64,000 nucleotides of DNA from Drosophila persimilis (GCF_003286085.1 NW_020825321.1:1860001-1924000); one strand, 5' to 3'. Positions 11,331 through 21,492 are shown, counted from the first letter of the stretch. Notes: generated by a model not told the origin, from the sequence alone. Numbers and translations: made by a program.

Positions 11331-12929
11331 TGGCTGCAGAGCGGCCGAGATCAATGGCCTGCACCAGTTAGTAACTCCCCCGTTATGACCTTAGAGCAGC
11401 GAACTGTAAAGGCCCATTTCGCACTCGACCCAGCCGAAGACTTCCTCGAACGATTCTCCAATCTGGAGAGAGCTCTACGAGTCGGAGCATATATCCTGCG
11501 CTTTACCAAGCGCTGCCGGAAATTAGCCACCGCGCAAAAGGGCCATCTTACGAGCGGCGAAATTACCGAAGCTGAAAAAACTCTTATCCTAGAGACGCAG
11601 CGTAGAGAATACCCCGAGGAGTACCGCTGCCTAAGCGGTAAGCGGCCAACGCCAAGGTCAAGTTCTATCCTGAACATGAACCCTTTCCTAGACCGCCATG
11701 GGTTGATCAGAGCATGCGGCCGTGTCGCAGGCTCTGAAGTGCTAAGATACGACGAACGACATCCAATCATTCTCCCATATAATTGTCGATTGTCTCGCCT
11801 TCTCGCGCAATTTACACACCGGATAACTCTTCATGGCGGCAACCAATTGATGGTGCGCCTCATTCGATCAAAGTATTGGATTCCAAAGGTTCAAAGGCTT
11901 ATGAAGGGGGTTGTGAATTCCTGCAAGGTCTGCGTTATTCACAAAAGGAGGTTGCAAACCCAAATGATGGGAGATCTTCCAACCGAGCGGTCGTCCTTTT
12001 CCAGACCGTTTACGCATACAGGGATTGATTACGCGGGTCCTTTCGAAATACGGAACTATACAGGGAGAGCATGTCTGATCACGAAGGGGTATGTGTGCGT
12101 ATTCGTGTGCTTTTCCACAAAGGCGATACATTTAGAACCCACGTCCGACCTCACCACCGAAAAATTTTTCGCCGCTTTCGCTCGGTTCGTCGCAAGGCGA
12201 CGTCCACAGCGTATCCATTCAGATAATGGAAGAACTTTCGTTGGTGCAGCAACCCTGCTTTCCAGTGACTTCCTTGACGCGTTTAAGGACTCGGTGACTG
12301 ATGCGTATAGCCATCAGCGGTTTTCGTGGCGCTTCATTCCATCAGGAGCTCCACATATGGGAGGTCTATGGGAAGCCGGAGTGAAGAGTTTCAAAACTCT
12401 CTTCTACAAGGCCACGTCCACTCGGAGGTATACGTTTGAGGAGCTTACTACGCTGCTCGCGAAGATTGAAGCGTGCCTCAATTCCAGGCCGCTCTCACCG
12501 ATGTCCGATGATCCGACGGAGCTGCTAGCCCTCACTCCCGGGCACTTCCTTATTGGGGGACCCTTAATGAGTACATCGGAGCCCGAAATAAAGGGGAACC
12601 TTAATTCGATCATCAATCGGTGGCAGCATTTGAAGGCCCTCAACCAACAGTTCTGTCAAAGGTGGAAGGAGGAATACCTCAAGGAGCTCCACAAGCGGAC
12701 TAAGTGGCAGACGCCGACGCCAAATCTGCAGGTTGGCGATATGGTGGTCATCAAAAAGGATAACCTGCCGTCCAACGAATGGCGGCTCGGAAGGATAACT
12801 TCCGTGTATCCCGGTGCCGACGACAGGGTCCGTGTGGTGGATATCCTTACTGCCCGCGGTACCCTCAAGAGACCGGTTGTAAAGGTCGTTCTCCTGCCAG
12901 GAGAACCCCGTAGTTCCATCCAACAATAA
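11300..12929 (+). pseudogene. pol: BEL/Pao integrase with C-terminal DUF5641-like domain
   Basis: The frame is open from 11232 to 12929 but family-like sequence starts around 11300 (LWWHGPTWL). The zinc-binding part (LHGGNQLMVRLIRSKYW, then CKVCVIHKRR) is followed by a catalytic core with Asp in GIDYAGPF, Asp in HSDNGRTFVGA and Glu in GGLWEAGVKSF. Then come the NSRPLSP and LTPGHFLIGGPL motifs and the C-terminal DDRVRVVDI and GTLKRPVVKVVLLP motifs found at the end of BEL pol. This part itself has no break. It is the best preserved piece of the element. Confidence 0.88.
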
Positions 12930-13015
12930 CGTGAATGTGCACTTGTCCCATTCACAGCTCCGCACTAATACTTCTTCGACTTCTCTATTAAATCCTAGTT
13001 CCATCCTCATCCAGA

Positions 13016-13900
13016 CATGGCCCCACGGATCCGCGCCAGCCCCACCACGTTGCCGGGTCTGCCGAGGAGTTCATCCATTTCCTTCGCCTGAGCCCTGAGA
13101 AGAGACTCCGAGCTGTCCTCGTTAACAAATATTGCGGGAACTGCCTGGCCCACCAACACTCCGGCCAGGATTGTCGCAGTGGCGGGCTGTGCCGGGTGTG
13201 TGGCAAAAACCACCACACTCTACTCCACATACCCTCGTCTCGTCGGCCAGTCCGCTCGGCCTCACGAACATCGTCGCCATCTACAGCGCCCCACGTCAAA
13301 CGCCGACCTCGGCGTCCAGCCCGCTCAGCCTCGGCTGCATCGTCGCCATCCACGTCGGCCCACGCCGACCGCCGCCCTCGTCTCCCCGTGAGCCGCCCCG
13401 TGGCAAGTTCCCCGGCACCATCCGTCGACTCACTTCTACAACATCGAAGCCTCATCATCCTCCCGACGGCGCTGGTGGCCTTGGATACGGGTTCCAAAAA
13501 CTTCGAGACGGCGGCGCTCATCGACCTATGCACGCCGGTGAGCTGTATTGACGAATCCTTGGCCAGCGCCTTCAAGTTGCCCACCACTTGTGTGGGGGAC
13601 GAGAAAGTGTGTACGGCGGTGATCCGCGCCAAAATGGGCGACTTCCAGTTGGAGACGATGTTTGCGTTGCGCATCCGCACGCCTACCCGACAGCTGAGCG
13701 ATTCCGTCCGGGCGCGTTTCGGTGACCTGAGGCTTGCCGATGAACAGTTCCATCGACCGGCTACAATCTCGCTCATCTTGGGAGCAGATGTCTACCCGAA
13801 GGTGATCCAGCCCTGGTTCCTTGCGCGTGAGGACGGCCTGCCGGTGGCCCAGAACACCGTTTTTGGATGGATCGTGTCGGGGGCGTGCACCCAGCCATAG
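13016..13900 (+). pseudogene. BEL-type zinc-knuckle plus aspartic-protease fragment
   Basis: A second BEL-like piece follows the first after only about 85 bp and is a different family. The frame shows YCGNCLAHQHSGQDC and CRVCGKNHHTLLH knuckles near 13129-13225, a Ser/Arg/Pro-rich linker, then a DUF1758-type protease region with LVALDTGSKNFETAALID (DTG present) and the LILGADVYPKV ... VAQNTVFGWIVSG ending typical of this domain. There is no ATG at a sensible place and no RT behind it. It may be the gag-protease part of a truncated element or of a short BEL-derived family; I have not recognised a named one. Confidence 0.7.
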
Positions 13901-14199
13901 GCCACCCCATGATACTTTGCAATCCTGCAAGGGAGGATGTTCAGGCCAGCACTATACAGTTTCCGCGCACTGTGCCGGCTCCGCGCGCCTCGGGCCCGGC
14001 TCGCTCTCGCGCGCTCGGAGGGGCGCTCGGATCCACAATCCACGATCCACACGGCGCTCACGGCAGAAAAAGCACCATAAGTAGTAGTCACGTTTTCACC
14101 CCCGCTGCAACCGGTCGACATACCGCGCGAATACCCAGAGAACAAACTGGAACATACACCTCGCCGTTGGAAATTGAACCTCGATCCGCCCCCCTACAA
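13901..14199. other. No gene seen; GC-rich junction sequence
   Basis: This stretch follows the protease stop. It includes a GC-rich run of CG/GC-containing words around 13975-14035, and after 14085 unclassified DNA up to the break with the minus-strand gag near 14200. I see no coding signal. Confidence 0.4.
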
Positions 14200-14759
14200 A
14201 CAGTCTCCTTATGGGTCTTCTTTCTATTTTCTAATAGCTTATGAACTTGCTTTGCCGTTAACTTCTCACTAAATTCACTTTTTAGTGCTTCCTTCAGAGA
14301 ATTCCAATCATTAATGCCAGATTGACTGCTCAAAAATAATTTCGCTGCACCTTTCACTAATGTCCTGCCATAAATAAACTTTTGCAAATCATTCCAATTC
14401 ACTGTTAAGGCATTAAGTTCAAAATCACGTAGCCAGTCATCAACATCCGGAGAACCATTGCCCGTAAATGCTGAAAGGGAATCTTCGATGGCTCTTAATG
14501 TGAACGCCATGTTTACTGAACTACCAACTGCTGCTTCGCTTACCGAATTTAAAATTGGCGCGTCTTCTGTCTGTTCGTCCCCAGTTATATTGATCGTTTC
14601 TTCGTATATAGATTTTTCGTTTTCGTCTTGATCTAGTCTAAAAAACGAATATAGTCTCTCCCGTAAAATTAATTTAACACCTGAATGCTGCAGATGTAGC
14701 TCTTTCACTTTTTCTCTCAACCCTGCTACGGTTAGGTCTAAAATTTCTTCGGGTAGCAT
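14200..14759 (-). pseudogene. gag: N-terminal part of a Ty3/Gypsy-type Gag
   Basis: The minus-strand frame starts with ATG at 14759. The first 35 residues resemble a SAP-like helix-turn-helix (LTVAGLREKVKELHL ... LRERLYSFF); residues about 85-180 are a Gypsy capsid region (FTGNGSPDVDDWLRDFE ... YGRTLVKGAAKLFL ... LKEALKSEF). After about 14200 the similarity stops, although the frame stays open to 14088 by chance, so the C-terminal half and pol are missing. Upstream on the minus strand lies a repeat-rich leader. The family was not identified. Confidence 0.7.
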
Positions 14760-15725
14760 ATTACACTATTAACTAAAATATAGTTTACGTTGAATCCGCT
14801 TCCTAAAATTTGTAACACCATAAATCTGTTCCGTATATGCAATACTTGCGTATACAGACATCAGGTGTGATAATCGTCTTTTCCAATACACGCAGACAAA
14901 CGATGCGTTCTTCTTCTTTGTCTTCTTCACGTCGTTGTCGTTCGCAGGGTATACAAGCCGCACGGGGCCGTGCGAAGTGCCACTGTTGTTGTTTCGTCGT
15001 TTGTAGCTTTCCTCTACATTCGCAATGTGGACGAAAACGAATAATGTCGTTCAAGTCTCCCTTGCTTTGTAGATTCCTTCTTTGCGTCGTCTTCGTTCGC
15101 AGGGTATACAAGCCGCACGTGGCCGTGCGAAGTGCCACTGTTGTTGCTTCGTCGTTTGCTGCTTTCCTCTTTTCTGCACGTTCGCCATCTGAACGTCTCT
15201 TCAGTCCTCTTTGATCTGTAGTTTCGCCGTTGGCTTTTCACTCCTTCCCGTTTGGCTTGCTCTTTTGACGAAAACGAATAATGTCGTTTTGCGTCCTCTT
15301 TCCGTTTTATTTTCGGGTCTGCGTTTATTTTGTAGCCTCGTCGTTTTGTAGCTCTGTACTACCTCTGCTCTCTGCACTTTGACGAAAACGAATAGTGTCG
15401 TTTTGCGTCCTCTTTCCTCGTCGTTTTCGGGTCTGCGTCGTTTTGTAGCCTCGTCGTTTTGTAGCTCTGTAGCTCTTCGTCGTTAGCTACCTCTGCTCTC
15501 TGCAATTTGACGAAAACGAATAGTGTCGTTTTTCATCCTCTTTCCTCTTTATTTTCGTTTCTCACTGCCGCTTCTCGGCATCTGCTTTCGTCTTCGTTGC
15601 TTCGTTGGTCGTAATTTCAATTTTTTCGCAAAACTTGATGGTATTGGCAACTTGTACACGAATACACATTAACTTGTGGTTCTATTCCGGTTGAGCCTAC
15701 ATATATATAATTATGCGTGTGTATT
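14760..15725 (-). repeat. Repeat-rich leader/LTR region of the minus-strand Gypsy element
   Basis: Long direct repeats are visible on the plus strand. A block beginning TTCGCAGGGTATACAAGCCG occurs at 14941 and 15096 (period 155). A second motif, GACGAAAACGAATA followed by a GTCG core, recurs at 15030, 15268, 15381 and 15509, with spacings of 238, 113 and 128. Words such as TCGTCGTTTTGTAGC are also repeated. Such arrays are common in untranslated leaders of Gypsy elements. No LTR pair or primer site was recognised; the boundary with the next element lies somewhere at 15640-15725. Confidence 0.6.
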
Positions 15726-16277
15726 TGGTTGGGGGTTCGCGCGGTAGATCGGCCTTCTGGTCTGATGACCTCGTGAGGTGGCTCAAAGGGGGCCTAGCTG
15801 AGGCCACCGGACGGGTCGCAGGTTGCGGATAGCGAACGACCTACCTATATACAGGTCATATAGGTAGGTCAGCTGCGAATAAGCGGACATCCCTAGGGAG
15901 AGTACCGAAAATAAGCAGCCCCGGACAGCCAGCGGGTATTCACGAAGTAGCAACACTGACGATGCGCTTGTGGTGCCGCCTCGTATAAGTAGCTCACACA
16001 CTCCCCTATCCCTACACACTACCTACCCACATCCCAACCCCCACATTCAGCTCACACCGGGCCGGACTAAGAGTGTTATTCGACCCGTGCCGAGAGTCAG
16101 CCTGGCTGGGGGCCCGGTATATAAAACTAGCCCAGTCGTTAACGGAGAGCTCAGGGACTTGGCAGCCCCCTTTTCTAAGTATGCCTTATCCGGGCAACGT
16201 GGATCTCTGCCCGGACGGACCGTACCCCTTCTCTGCAGCTCGTGGGAACAGAATGAAAGATTTTAAAAACAAACAAA
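15726..16277 (+). other. 5' untranslated region of the LOA-type element
   Basis: No coding signal. It contains a perfect 13-bp inverted repeat at 15838-15850 and 15858-15870 around a 7-nt loop. A possible ORF1 start is ATG at 16278, in an A-rich context, but that frame stops after 30 codons. Confidence 0.45.
15838..15870. repeat. 13-bp perfect inverted repeat (hairpin)
   Basis: GACCTACCTATAT, loop ACAGGTC, ATATAGGTAGGTC. It lies in the presumed 5' untranslated region of a LOA-type element and would fold into a stable RNA stem. Its function is unknown. Confidence 0.75.
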
Positions 16278-16432
16278 ATGAGTCTGGCACTCCCCAAATG
16301 CCAACAGGGAGCAATCCCAAACAGGGGAAGGCAGAGGCCTAAAGGCCTGGCCCGACCCGCAAATTAGCAGCGAAAACCTGCGCGGCGGAAGATGCTAGGG
16401 AAAGCCCAAAGGGGTCCCATCCCGGTGTCGGG

Positions 16433-17278
16433 GTGGGTGGTGAATTGGCTCCCAAAACCGATACCTTGGCAGAGTGGCTATGCAATCCTGCGGCTGCTCT
16501 GCCTGCTGGTAAAGTGGCGGGTGATGAAATCTTTTACATAAGCCGAGTGGTTGAGTGGGCCTCGAAGGTGCTGCCGAACTTTGGCACGGAAGCACCGAAG
16601 AAGGAAGCCCCTCAGTCAAAAAGGCAGCGCTCGCAAGAGACTCCGGGGCCAACACCGAAGCGCTCCAAAGTACTGCCTAACACATCATTCGCGCAGATTG
16701 CCAGAGAAAGGACGCTGATTGGCGCCCTGGATAAAGGCAGCGCGGACTCCCGAGTCTCTAGGAACCAGTGGAAGTGGGTGGAAGCGGCACTGGCCGACCG
16801 CTGCTTCGAGCTGCTGGAAAAGCAGCCTGGACCCAATCTCCACCACTGTAAAGCAGCATCCGCTGCTCTTATACTCCGCCTCGAAGAGAGCGGAGCAGAC
16901 GTAGCCCTGATCCAGGAACCTTGGATAGTGGGAGACAAGGTTTGTGGACTAGGGTCGAAGGAGTACAAGATAATTGTAGCTCAACATGAAGGTAAAACCC
17001 GCACCTGCATTCTCGCCAGAAAGCACCTTAATATCTTTCTGCTCCATAATTATAGCGATTGCGACAACACGGCGGCAAGCCTAGAGCTGAAAGGGACACA
17101 TATAAGGCTGATGTCGTCCTATTTGGCCCATGAGGGAAACGATCCTCCCAACGACCTTGTTCGCAAACTAGCCAGCGACAGCGAGAGGTCGGACATAGAC
17201 CTATTAATAGGTTGCGATGCCAACGCTCACCACACTCAATGGGGGAGCTCGAAGGAAAGCCAACTGGGAAAAATATAG
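16433..17278 (+). pseudogene. ORF1 C-terminus fused by deletion to the endonuclease (LOA-type)
   Basis: In a single open frame, residues up to about 140 are ORF1-like: a basic segment (QSKRQRSQETPG), then a conserved tail with LIGALDKG and QWKWVEAALADRCFELL. The frame then passes directly into an AP-endonuclease-like region (LILRLEESGADVALIQEPWI; later LIGCDANAHHTQWGSS). In LOA elements these belong to separate ORFs, so a deletion near 16845-16860 has joined them. The endonuclease is cut off after the HHTQWG motif by another deletion, and the frame stops at 17276-17278. Confidence 0.72.
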
Positions 17279-18170
17279 CTCAGCCCTGGAGGACTTACTC
17301 CCCTCCAAAGCACCATCATGCCCGGACACAAAAGACGACCTAGATCGCCTAGTGAACAGGTTCACAGAAGCATGCAACGAAACCTTCGCGGCAGCATGCC
17401 CCTCTTGCAAACCTAGGGGGAAAAGAAGCCCCCCTGGTGGTCAAAACAAAAAGACATCCTACGTAAAAGCTGCAGGACCCTCTTCAACAGGGCCAAAAGC
17501 GCGAACGAGGAGAGCCACTGGGCAGACTACAAAGTCAGTCTGTCTCTATATAAAAAGGAAACAAGGAAAGCAAAAAGGGCCTCTTGGCAAAAATTTTGCT
17601 CAGAAATTGAGAAAACGTCAGGGGCCGCAAGGCTTCGCAAGATTCTCTCAAAAACTAACTCCTCGGTAGGGTATCTTAAAAGGAATGACGGCACGTGGAC
17701 TAACTCCAGTGAGGAGTCCTTGCACATTCTACTAGACACGCATTTTCCAGGGTGCACAACCATCGACGGGTACATCTCCCAGGAGAGGGACCGGTAACCT
17801 CGATGGATCACATCCTCACAAAACGTAACATAAGCTGGGTAATAAACAGCTTCAACCCGTTCAAATCGCCAGGCCCAGACCAGGTAATCCCAGCCCAACT
17901 TCAGAAGGCCGGGGATACGGCCATCAACTGGCTACAAGGTATCTTCAAGAAGATACTGGCTGTGGGTACAATCCCGCGAACATGGCTGAAGGCAAAGATA
18001 GTCTTCATTCCCAAAGCAGAAAAAGCCTCGCACTCAGCTGCAAAAGACTTTAGACCAATCAGCCTATCGTCCTTCCTCCTCAAAACCTTTGAGAGACTCG
18101 TCGGGCTGCAACTGAGGACAACTATACACCGCACAGCATGCCTACCGGAAAGGAAAATCCACGGAAACGG
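17254..18170 (+). pseudogene. Endonuclease-RT linker and N-terminal reverse transcriptase (LOA-type)
   Basis: Family-like reading jumps between frames. A linker segment begins with NWEKYSSALEDLLPSK near 17257, just after the endonuclease deletion, and continues with YKKETRKAKRASWQKF. The RT start (SPGPDQVIPAQLQKAG, then KDFRPISLSSFLLKTFERLV) lies at about 17865-18110. Three or more frameshifts occur. No catalytic Asp is expected in this part. Confidence 0.68.
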
Positions 18171-18181
18171 CTCTTCATGAA

Positions 18182-18813
18182 GTGATCTCAGCGGTAGAGA
18201 AATCTCTGCATCACAAAGAGTACTCACTCATAGCCTTTCTCGATATTGAGGGAGCTTTCAACAACGTTGTACCGGGCCCCATTACAGAAGCCCTGACTGA
18301 CCTGGGGGTGGACCGTCACTTGGTGATGCTCATTGATCAATTGCTCACATGCAGGACGGTGACATCATCGATGGGATCGTCCGCCCAGTCAAGGTATATC
18401 AACAGAGGCACCCCGCAAGGTGGTGTCCTGTCTCCTCTTCTGTGGAACATAGCAGTCAACAAGATTCTATGTGACCTAGAAGGGGGGGCTGCAAAGTCGT
18501 GGCCTATGCGGACGACGTTGCGATTATCTTCTCGGGGAAATACCCCCAAACACTGTGCGACTTAATGACCACAAAGCTAGCGCAACTGTCGGATTGGACA
18601 GAATCGCGCGGTCTGGGAGTAAATCCCTCAACAACGGAACTCGTATTATTCACAAATAAATACAAGGTCCCGCCCCTCAACCCTCCAATACTACAAGGAT
18701 GCAGGCTCTCCTTTAGCTACAGTGCCAGTTACTTAGGGTTGGTAATTGACAAGAAGCTTAGCTGGAACCTGAATGTCAAAGACAGAGTGAAGAAGGCAAT
18801 GACTGCACTCTAA
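18182..18813 (+). pseudogene. Reverse transcriptase catalytic core (LOA-type)
   Basis: Motif A reads IAFLDIEGAFNN; the GTPQGGVLSPLLWN box follows; then a frameshift in a run of seven G near 18482-18488 precedes the catalytic VVAYADDVAI box near 18500. The thumb region follows (TELVLFTNKYK; YLGLVIDKKLSW). The frame stops with TAA at 18811-18813, and reading continues in the same frame afterwards. The active-site residues are intact despite the breaks. Confidence 0.75.
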
Positions 18814-19611
18814 ACATGCAAAAAAGCTATTGGGCTAAGATGGGGTATGATCCCAAGCATAGTCCAATGGATATATCAAGCTATAGTTAGACCAATACTA
18901 CTCTACGGAGTTACGGTGTGGTGGCCGGCCCTATCGAAAAGGGCGATCACCAAGCCACTGGGCAAAGTCCAGCGGACTGCCGCCCTATGTATCAGCGGAG
19001 CTCTTCGCACCACCCCAAATGATGCGCTAAATGCCATCCTATGCCTACAGAGCCTTGACCTCGCAGGAAAGGAACGGGCAGAAGCAGCAGAAATACGTTT
19101 AAGAGACTCAGATCAATGGGTGACACAGTGCATAGGTCACTCAGCCATATTAAATAATAGCAGTACCGTCCCCTCAAAAACAGACTACCAAGTTCCAAGA
19201 GAGTACACAGTCACTCCCTTCGACACAATCATCCCTCACAGAGACGAATGGCTCGAGGGACTCCCAGGCCCAGATGGGGCCATAAACATCTTCACAGATG
19301 GATCAAAGCTGGACGACAGAGTCGGAGGGGGAATCTACTCTGAACAGCTAAACATAAGGCATTCTTTCAGACTCCCAGATCATTGCAGTGTCTTTCAAGC
19401 GGAAGTCATAGCAATCAGGGAGGCTCTAGACTGCCTACAAGCGGCTGCCGTTACGGCAACCAAGCTAAACATTTATAGCGACAGCCAGGCTGCGATCAAA
19501 TCGCTAAGCGCGATTTCCTCGAACTCGGCCACCGTGGCAGACTGCCGCAAATCTCTGCAAACAGTGCACGATGTCGCACAACTGGGCAAACATGGCCGAC
19601 CATGGACATGA
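18814..19611 (+). pseudogene. RT thumb and RNase H (LOA-type)
   Basis: After the stop at 18811 the reading continues with the connection region (IYQAIVRPILLYGVTVWWPAL) and an RNase H domain: IFTDGSKLDDRVGGG (first Asp), FQAEVIAIREAL (Glu), IYSDSQAAIKSL (Asp). The last RNase H motif (with the catalytic His/Asp) is missing because the sequence jumps at about 19605 to the C-terminal finger region, another deletion. Confidence 0.75.
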
Positions 19612-19928
19612 AGCGCACCTCCGAGCTCCTCAAGTTAAGCAGAAAAAGGTGCAGCGTAGTCATACGTTGCCTCACTGGACACTGGCTAATAGGCACCCTA
19701 GCTAATAGGCTGGGGGCCCCACATAACGATTTCTGTCGCAGCTGTAGAGACGAGGAAGAGGAGGAGACAGTGGAACATCTGTTCTGCTCCTGCTCAGCTC
19801 TCAGCAGAAGAAGGCTACAGCACCTGGGCTCAGCCTTTCTACACGACATCTCAGAGATGTCCAAAATCAAAATGAGAGCATCTGGATGGGAAGCTGGGCT
19901 AAAATCAGTGAAATATCACTTGAAATGA
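19602..19928 (+). pseudogene. C-terminal finger segment of the LOA-type ORF2
   Basis: A 108-codon open stretch contains CRSCRDEEEEETVEHLFCSC, a Cys/His motif with an acidic insert that is typical of the ORF2 end in this group; the related minus-strand copy has the same motif near 21120-21180. Preceding residues (LTGHWLIGTLANRLG) are also shared. The stop at 19926-19928 may be the genuine ORF2 stop. Confidence 0.75.
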
Positions 19929-19949
19929 GGAATATGTAACAATAATTTA

Positions 19950-20340
19950 ACCTATGAGGAAATGGCAACTCTATTATGTCAAATTGAAGCGGTACTAAAT
20001 TCAAGCCAAGATAAAAATGATATTGACGATCTGGATGTATTATCACCAGGTCATTTTATTATTGGAAGGCCAATATTTGGCCAGACTGAGACAATTTCAG
20101 AGGATGTGAAAACAGAATTCTGGATTAAATGGAAAGAAGAAAAAGATGAAATCTGTCACCCAGCTAGATGTCCCTTGGGAAAAATAACGAAATATATAAA
20201 GGTGGGGACGATAGAGTCCGAGTAGTAACTATAAAACATCAATATGGGTTTATAAAACGACCTATAACTCAATTTTGTCCATTGACTGGAATTGAGTCAG
20301 AAGGGCAAGACTCAGGAATGACTCTAAAAGGGACCAGAAG
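19950..20340 (+). pseudogene. pol: BEL/roo-type integrase C-terminus
   Basis: Family-like motifs are TYEEMATLLCQIEAVLNSS, then DLDVLSPGHFIIGRPIF in one frame, then a deletion and frameshift and VGDDRVRVVTIKHQYGFIKRPI in another. These are the end of the integrase core and the DUF5641-like region. Roughly 40 codons appear to be missing near 20140. The sequence is clearly AT-rich compared with the BEL at 7.5-13 kb, so it is another family. Confidence 0.7.
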
Positions 20341-20800
20341 TACTCGAAGTAGACCTCAAGTGTACAAGCTAGGACTAATGGCAGCAATGTTAGTGCTTGT
20401 GTTATGTTGCCAAGTATCGAATGCAAACATAGCTGCCATAGTAAAGGCGAAGTGGTCAATTGAAAAATTAACAGTTCCTTTTCGATATATTTGGTTCCGA
20501 TGGGGGACGTTGAAACCTGGGACTTAATTGTTTATTATAACATGGACCAGCATTTTCAAATGATAAAAAAGGGGAAAGAATTGATTGGGAAAATGAGAGG
20601 TGTGTGTGGTAAACTTTATACTTTAGAAGATAAATGCAATAATGTCTGAAACAACGCGAAAGAAAACTTGCAGACTTGGAGGAAAATAATAAACTTTTCA
20701 TGACTCAGGAGAATAAAAGAAAGAAGCGAGCACCATTTAAGTTTATGGGCACTTTATATTATATTTTTTGGGATAATGGACGCCGAAGATAGGGAAACGT
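20341..20800 (+). pseudogene. env: Env-like remnant downstream of BEL pol
   Basis: A hydrophobic segment (LGLMAAMLVLVLCCQVSNA) that reads as a signal peptide begins near 20370. After several stops and frame changes comes ENKRKKRAPF-type sequence around 20703-20745: a basic cleavage site followed by a hydrophobic stretch, like the start of the fusion subunit in errantivirus and roo env. The rest is lost at 20800. Evidence is short motifs only, so the call is moderate. Confidence 0.55.
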
Positions 20801-20805
20801 TGGAG

Positions 20806-20825
20806 GTTAGGTTAGGTTAGGTTAA
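20806..20825 (-). repeat. Short (TTAGG)n-like tandem at the 3' end of the LOA element
   Basis: Plus strand reads GTTAGGTTAGGTTAGGTTAA, about four 5-bp units; on the element's strand this is a TAACC tail. Non-LTR elements of this group often end in short tandem repeats in place of poly(A). The likeness to the arthropod telomere repeat is probably coincidence. Confidence 0.75.
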
Positions 20826-20959
20826 GGCGGTAGCCGGGAGGGGGAGATAAAGAAACCCCCGCCCCTCCAAGCTCACTTGGACCTATAAGAGGTCCATTGT
20901 GTTGCCGCATGGGCATGTGCCCCTTTTCGTTGCCTGAACCGTGAAAGCATACTACTGCA

Positions 20960-21393
20960 TGTTAAAGGCAGTCCCATTCGGAGGCTTGGATGAATTTGGA
21001 CAAGGTCGCTGGTGTGGTTTCGGACAGGTCCGAAATGTCCGTGAGGAAAGCGGCTCCGTGAATACAAAGACGACGATTTCCAAGGGCCGGGCAGTGGCAG
21101 AAGAAGTGTGGGACCGATTCCTCCTCTTCCTCGTCGCGACAACTTCTGCAGAAGTCGTTATGAGGGATTGACAGTCTAGAGGCATGAGTGCCGATCTGCC
21201 AGTGTCCCGTAATGGCTCGAGTAACTGCAGAGCACTGTGCTCTGCTGAGTCTATACAGCTCGGCTGAGCGCTTCTTCGATCGATATGGCCATATCAATCT
21301 TGAGATTTTACAGGATGCGGTTTGCTGCCATCTACTATTGGCATTTTGCTCGAACAATTCGTGCGTGAGGAGCCTGCACTTAGCCAGAGGCAT
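20960..21393 (-). pseudogene. C-terminal finger region of LOA-type ORF2 (minus)
   Basis: Open frame with LTHELFEQNANSRWQQ, ITGHWQIGTHASRLS, and the Cys/His motif CRSCRDEEEEESVPHFFCHC with its acidic insert, followed by LGNRRLCIHGAAFLTDIS. It continues directly from RNase H on the minus strand, so this copy keeps the junction that is deleted in the plus-strand copy at 19605. An RNase H end motif lies just upstream in another frame. Confidence 0.75.
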
Positions 21394-21492
21394 CGCTACC
21401 TGCTTCTTCTCCGATAGGAGAGGATTCGTAGTACCCTGTCTTGCTAGCTCGTCGGCGGCGTCGTTCCCCTCGATGTCCCTGTGGCCTGCGAC

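Larger units (their letters stand above)
6963..12960 (+). mobile_element. BEL/Pao LTR retrotransposon, long but broken
   Basis: A gag-pol set in BEL/Pao order (gag with DUF1759-like region and zinc knuckles, A17-type protease, RT with YVDD, RNase H, integrase, C-terminal DUF5641-like region) spans 7506-12929. It carries at least three frameshifts and two in-frame stops, so it is dead. The errantivirus at 1-6962 sits against its upstream side. I could not find a matching pair of LTRs: the sequence after 12930 does not repeat 6963-7505. Confidence 0.85.
15726..19940 (+). mobile_element. LOA/Bilbo/Trim-type non-LTR retrotransposon, decayed
   Basis: Ordered remnants are present of a 5' untranslated region, ORF1, AP-endonuclease, reverse transcriptase, RNase H and a C-terminal CCHC-like finger. 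RNase H after RT, together with the endonuclease motif GCDANAHH, fits the LOA clade (LOA, Bilbo, Trim). The copy has an ORF1-endonuclease fusion by deletion, a second deletion inside the endonuclease near 17255, and several frameshifts. The 3' end is near 19930; no tail repeat is obvious. A related copy lies on the minus strand at 20806-24005. Confidence 0.8.
19940..20805 (+). mobile_element. 3' fragment of a BEL/roo-type element with env remnant
   Basis: The piece starts inside the integrase C-terminus, passes through the DUF5641-like end of pol and reaches an env-like region with a furin-type site, then is cut by the 3' end of the minus-strand LOA element at 20806. The combination of BEL integrase and env matches roo-like BEL elements. 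Both ends are truncated. Confidence 0.65.

Noticed and set aside
14760..15725. CRISPR-like array
   Set aside because: Repeats are long, imperfect and unevenly spaced, in eukaryotic TE DNA.
20806..20825. Telomeric TTAGG array
   Set aside because: Only about four units, located exactly at the 3' end of a non-LTR element; a tail repeat explains it.
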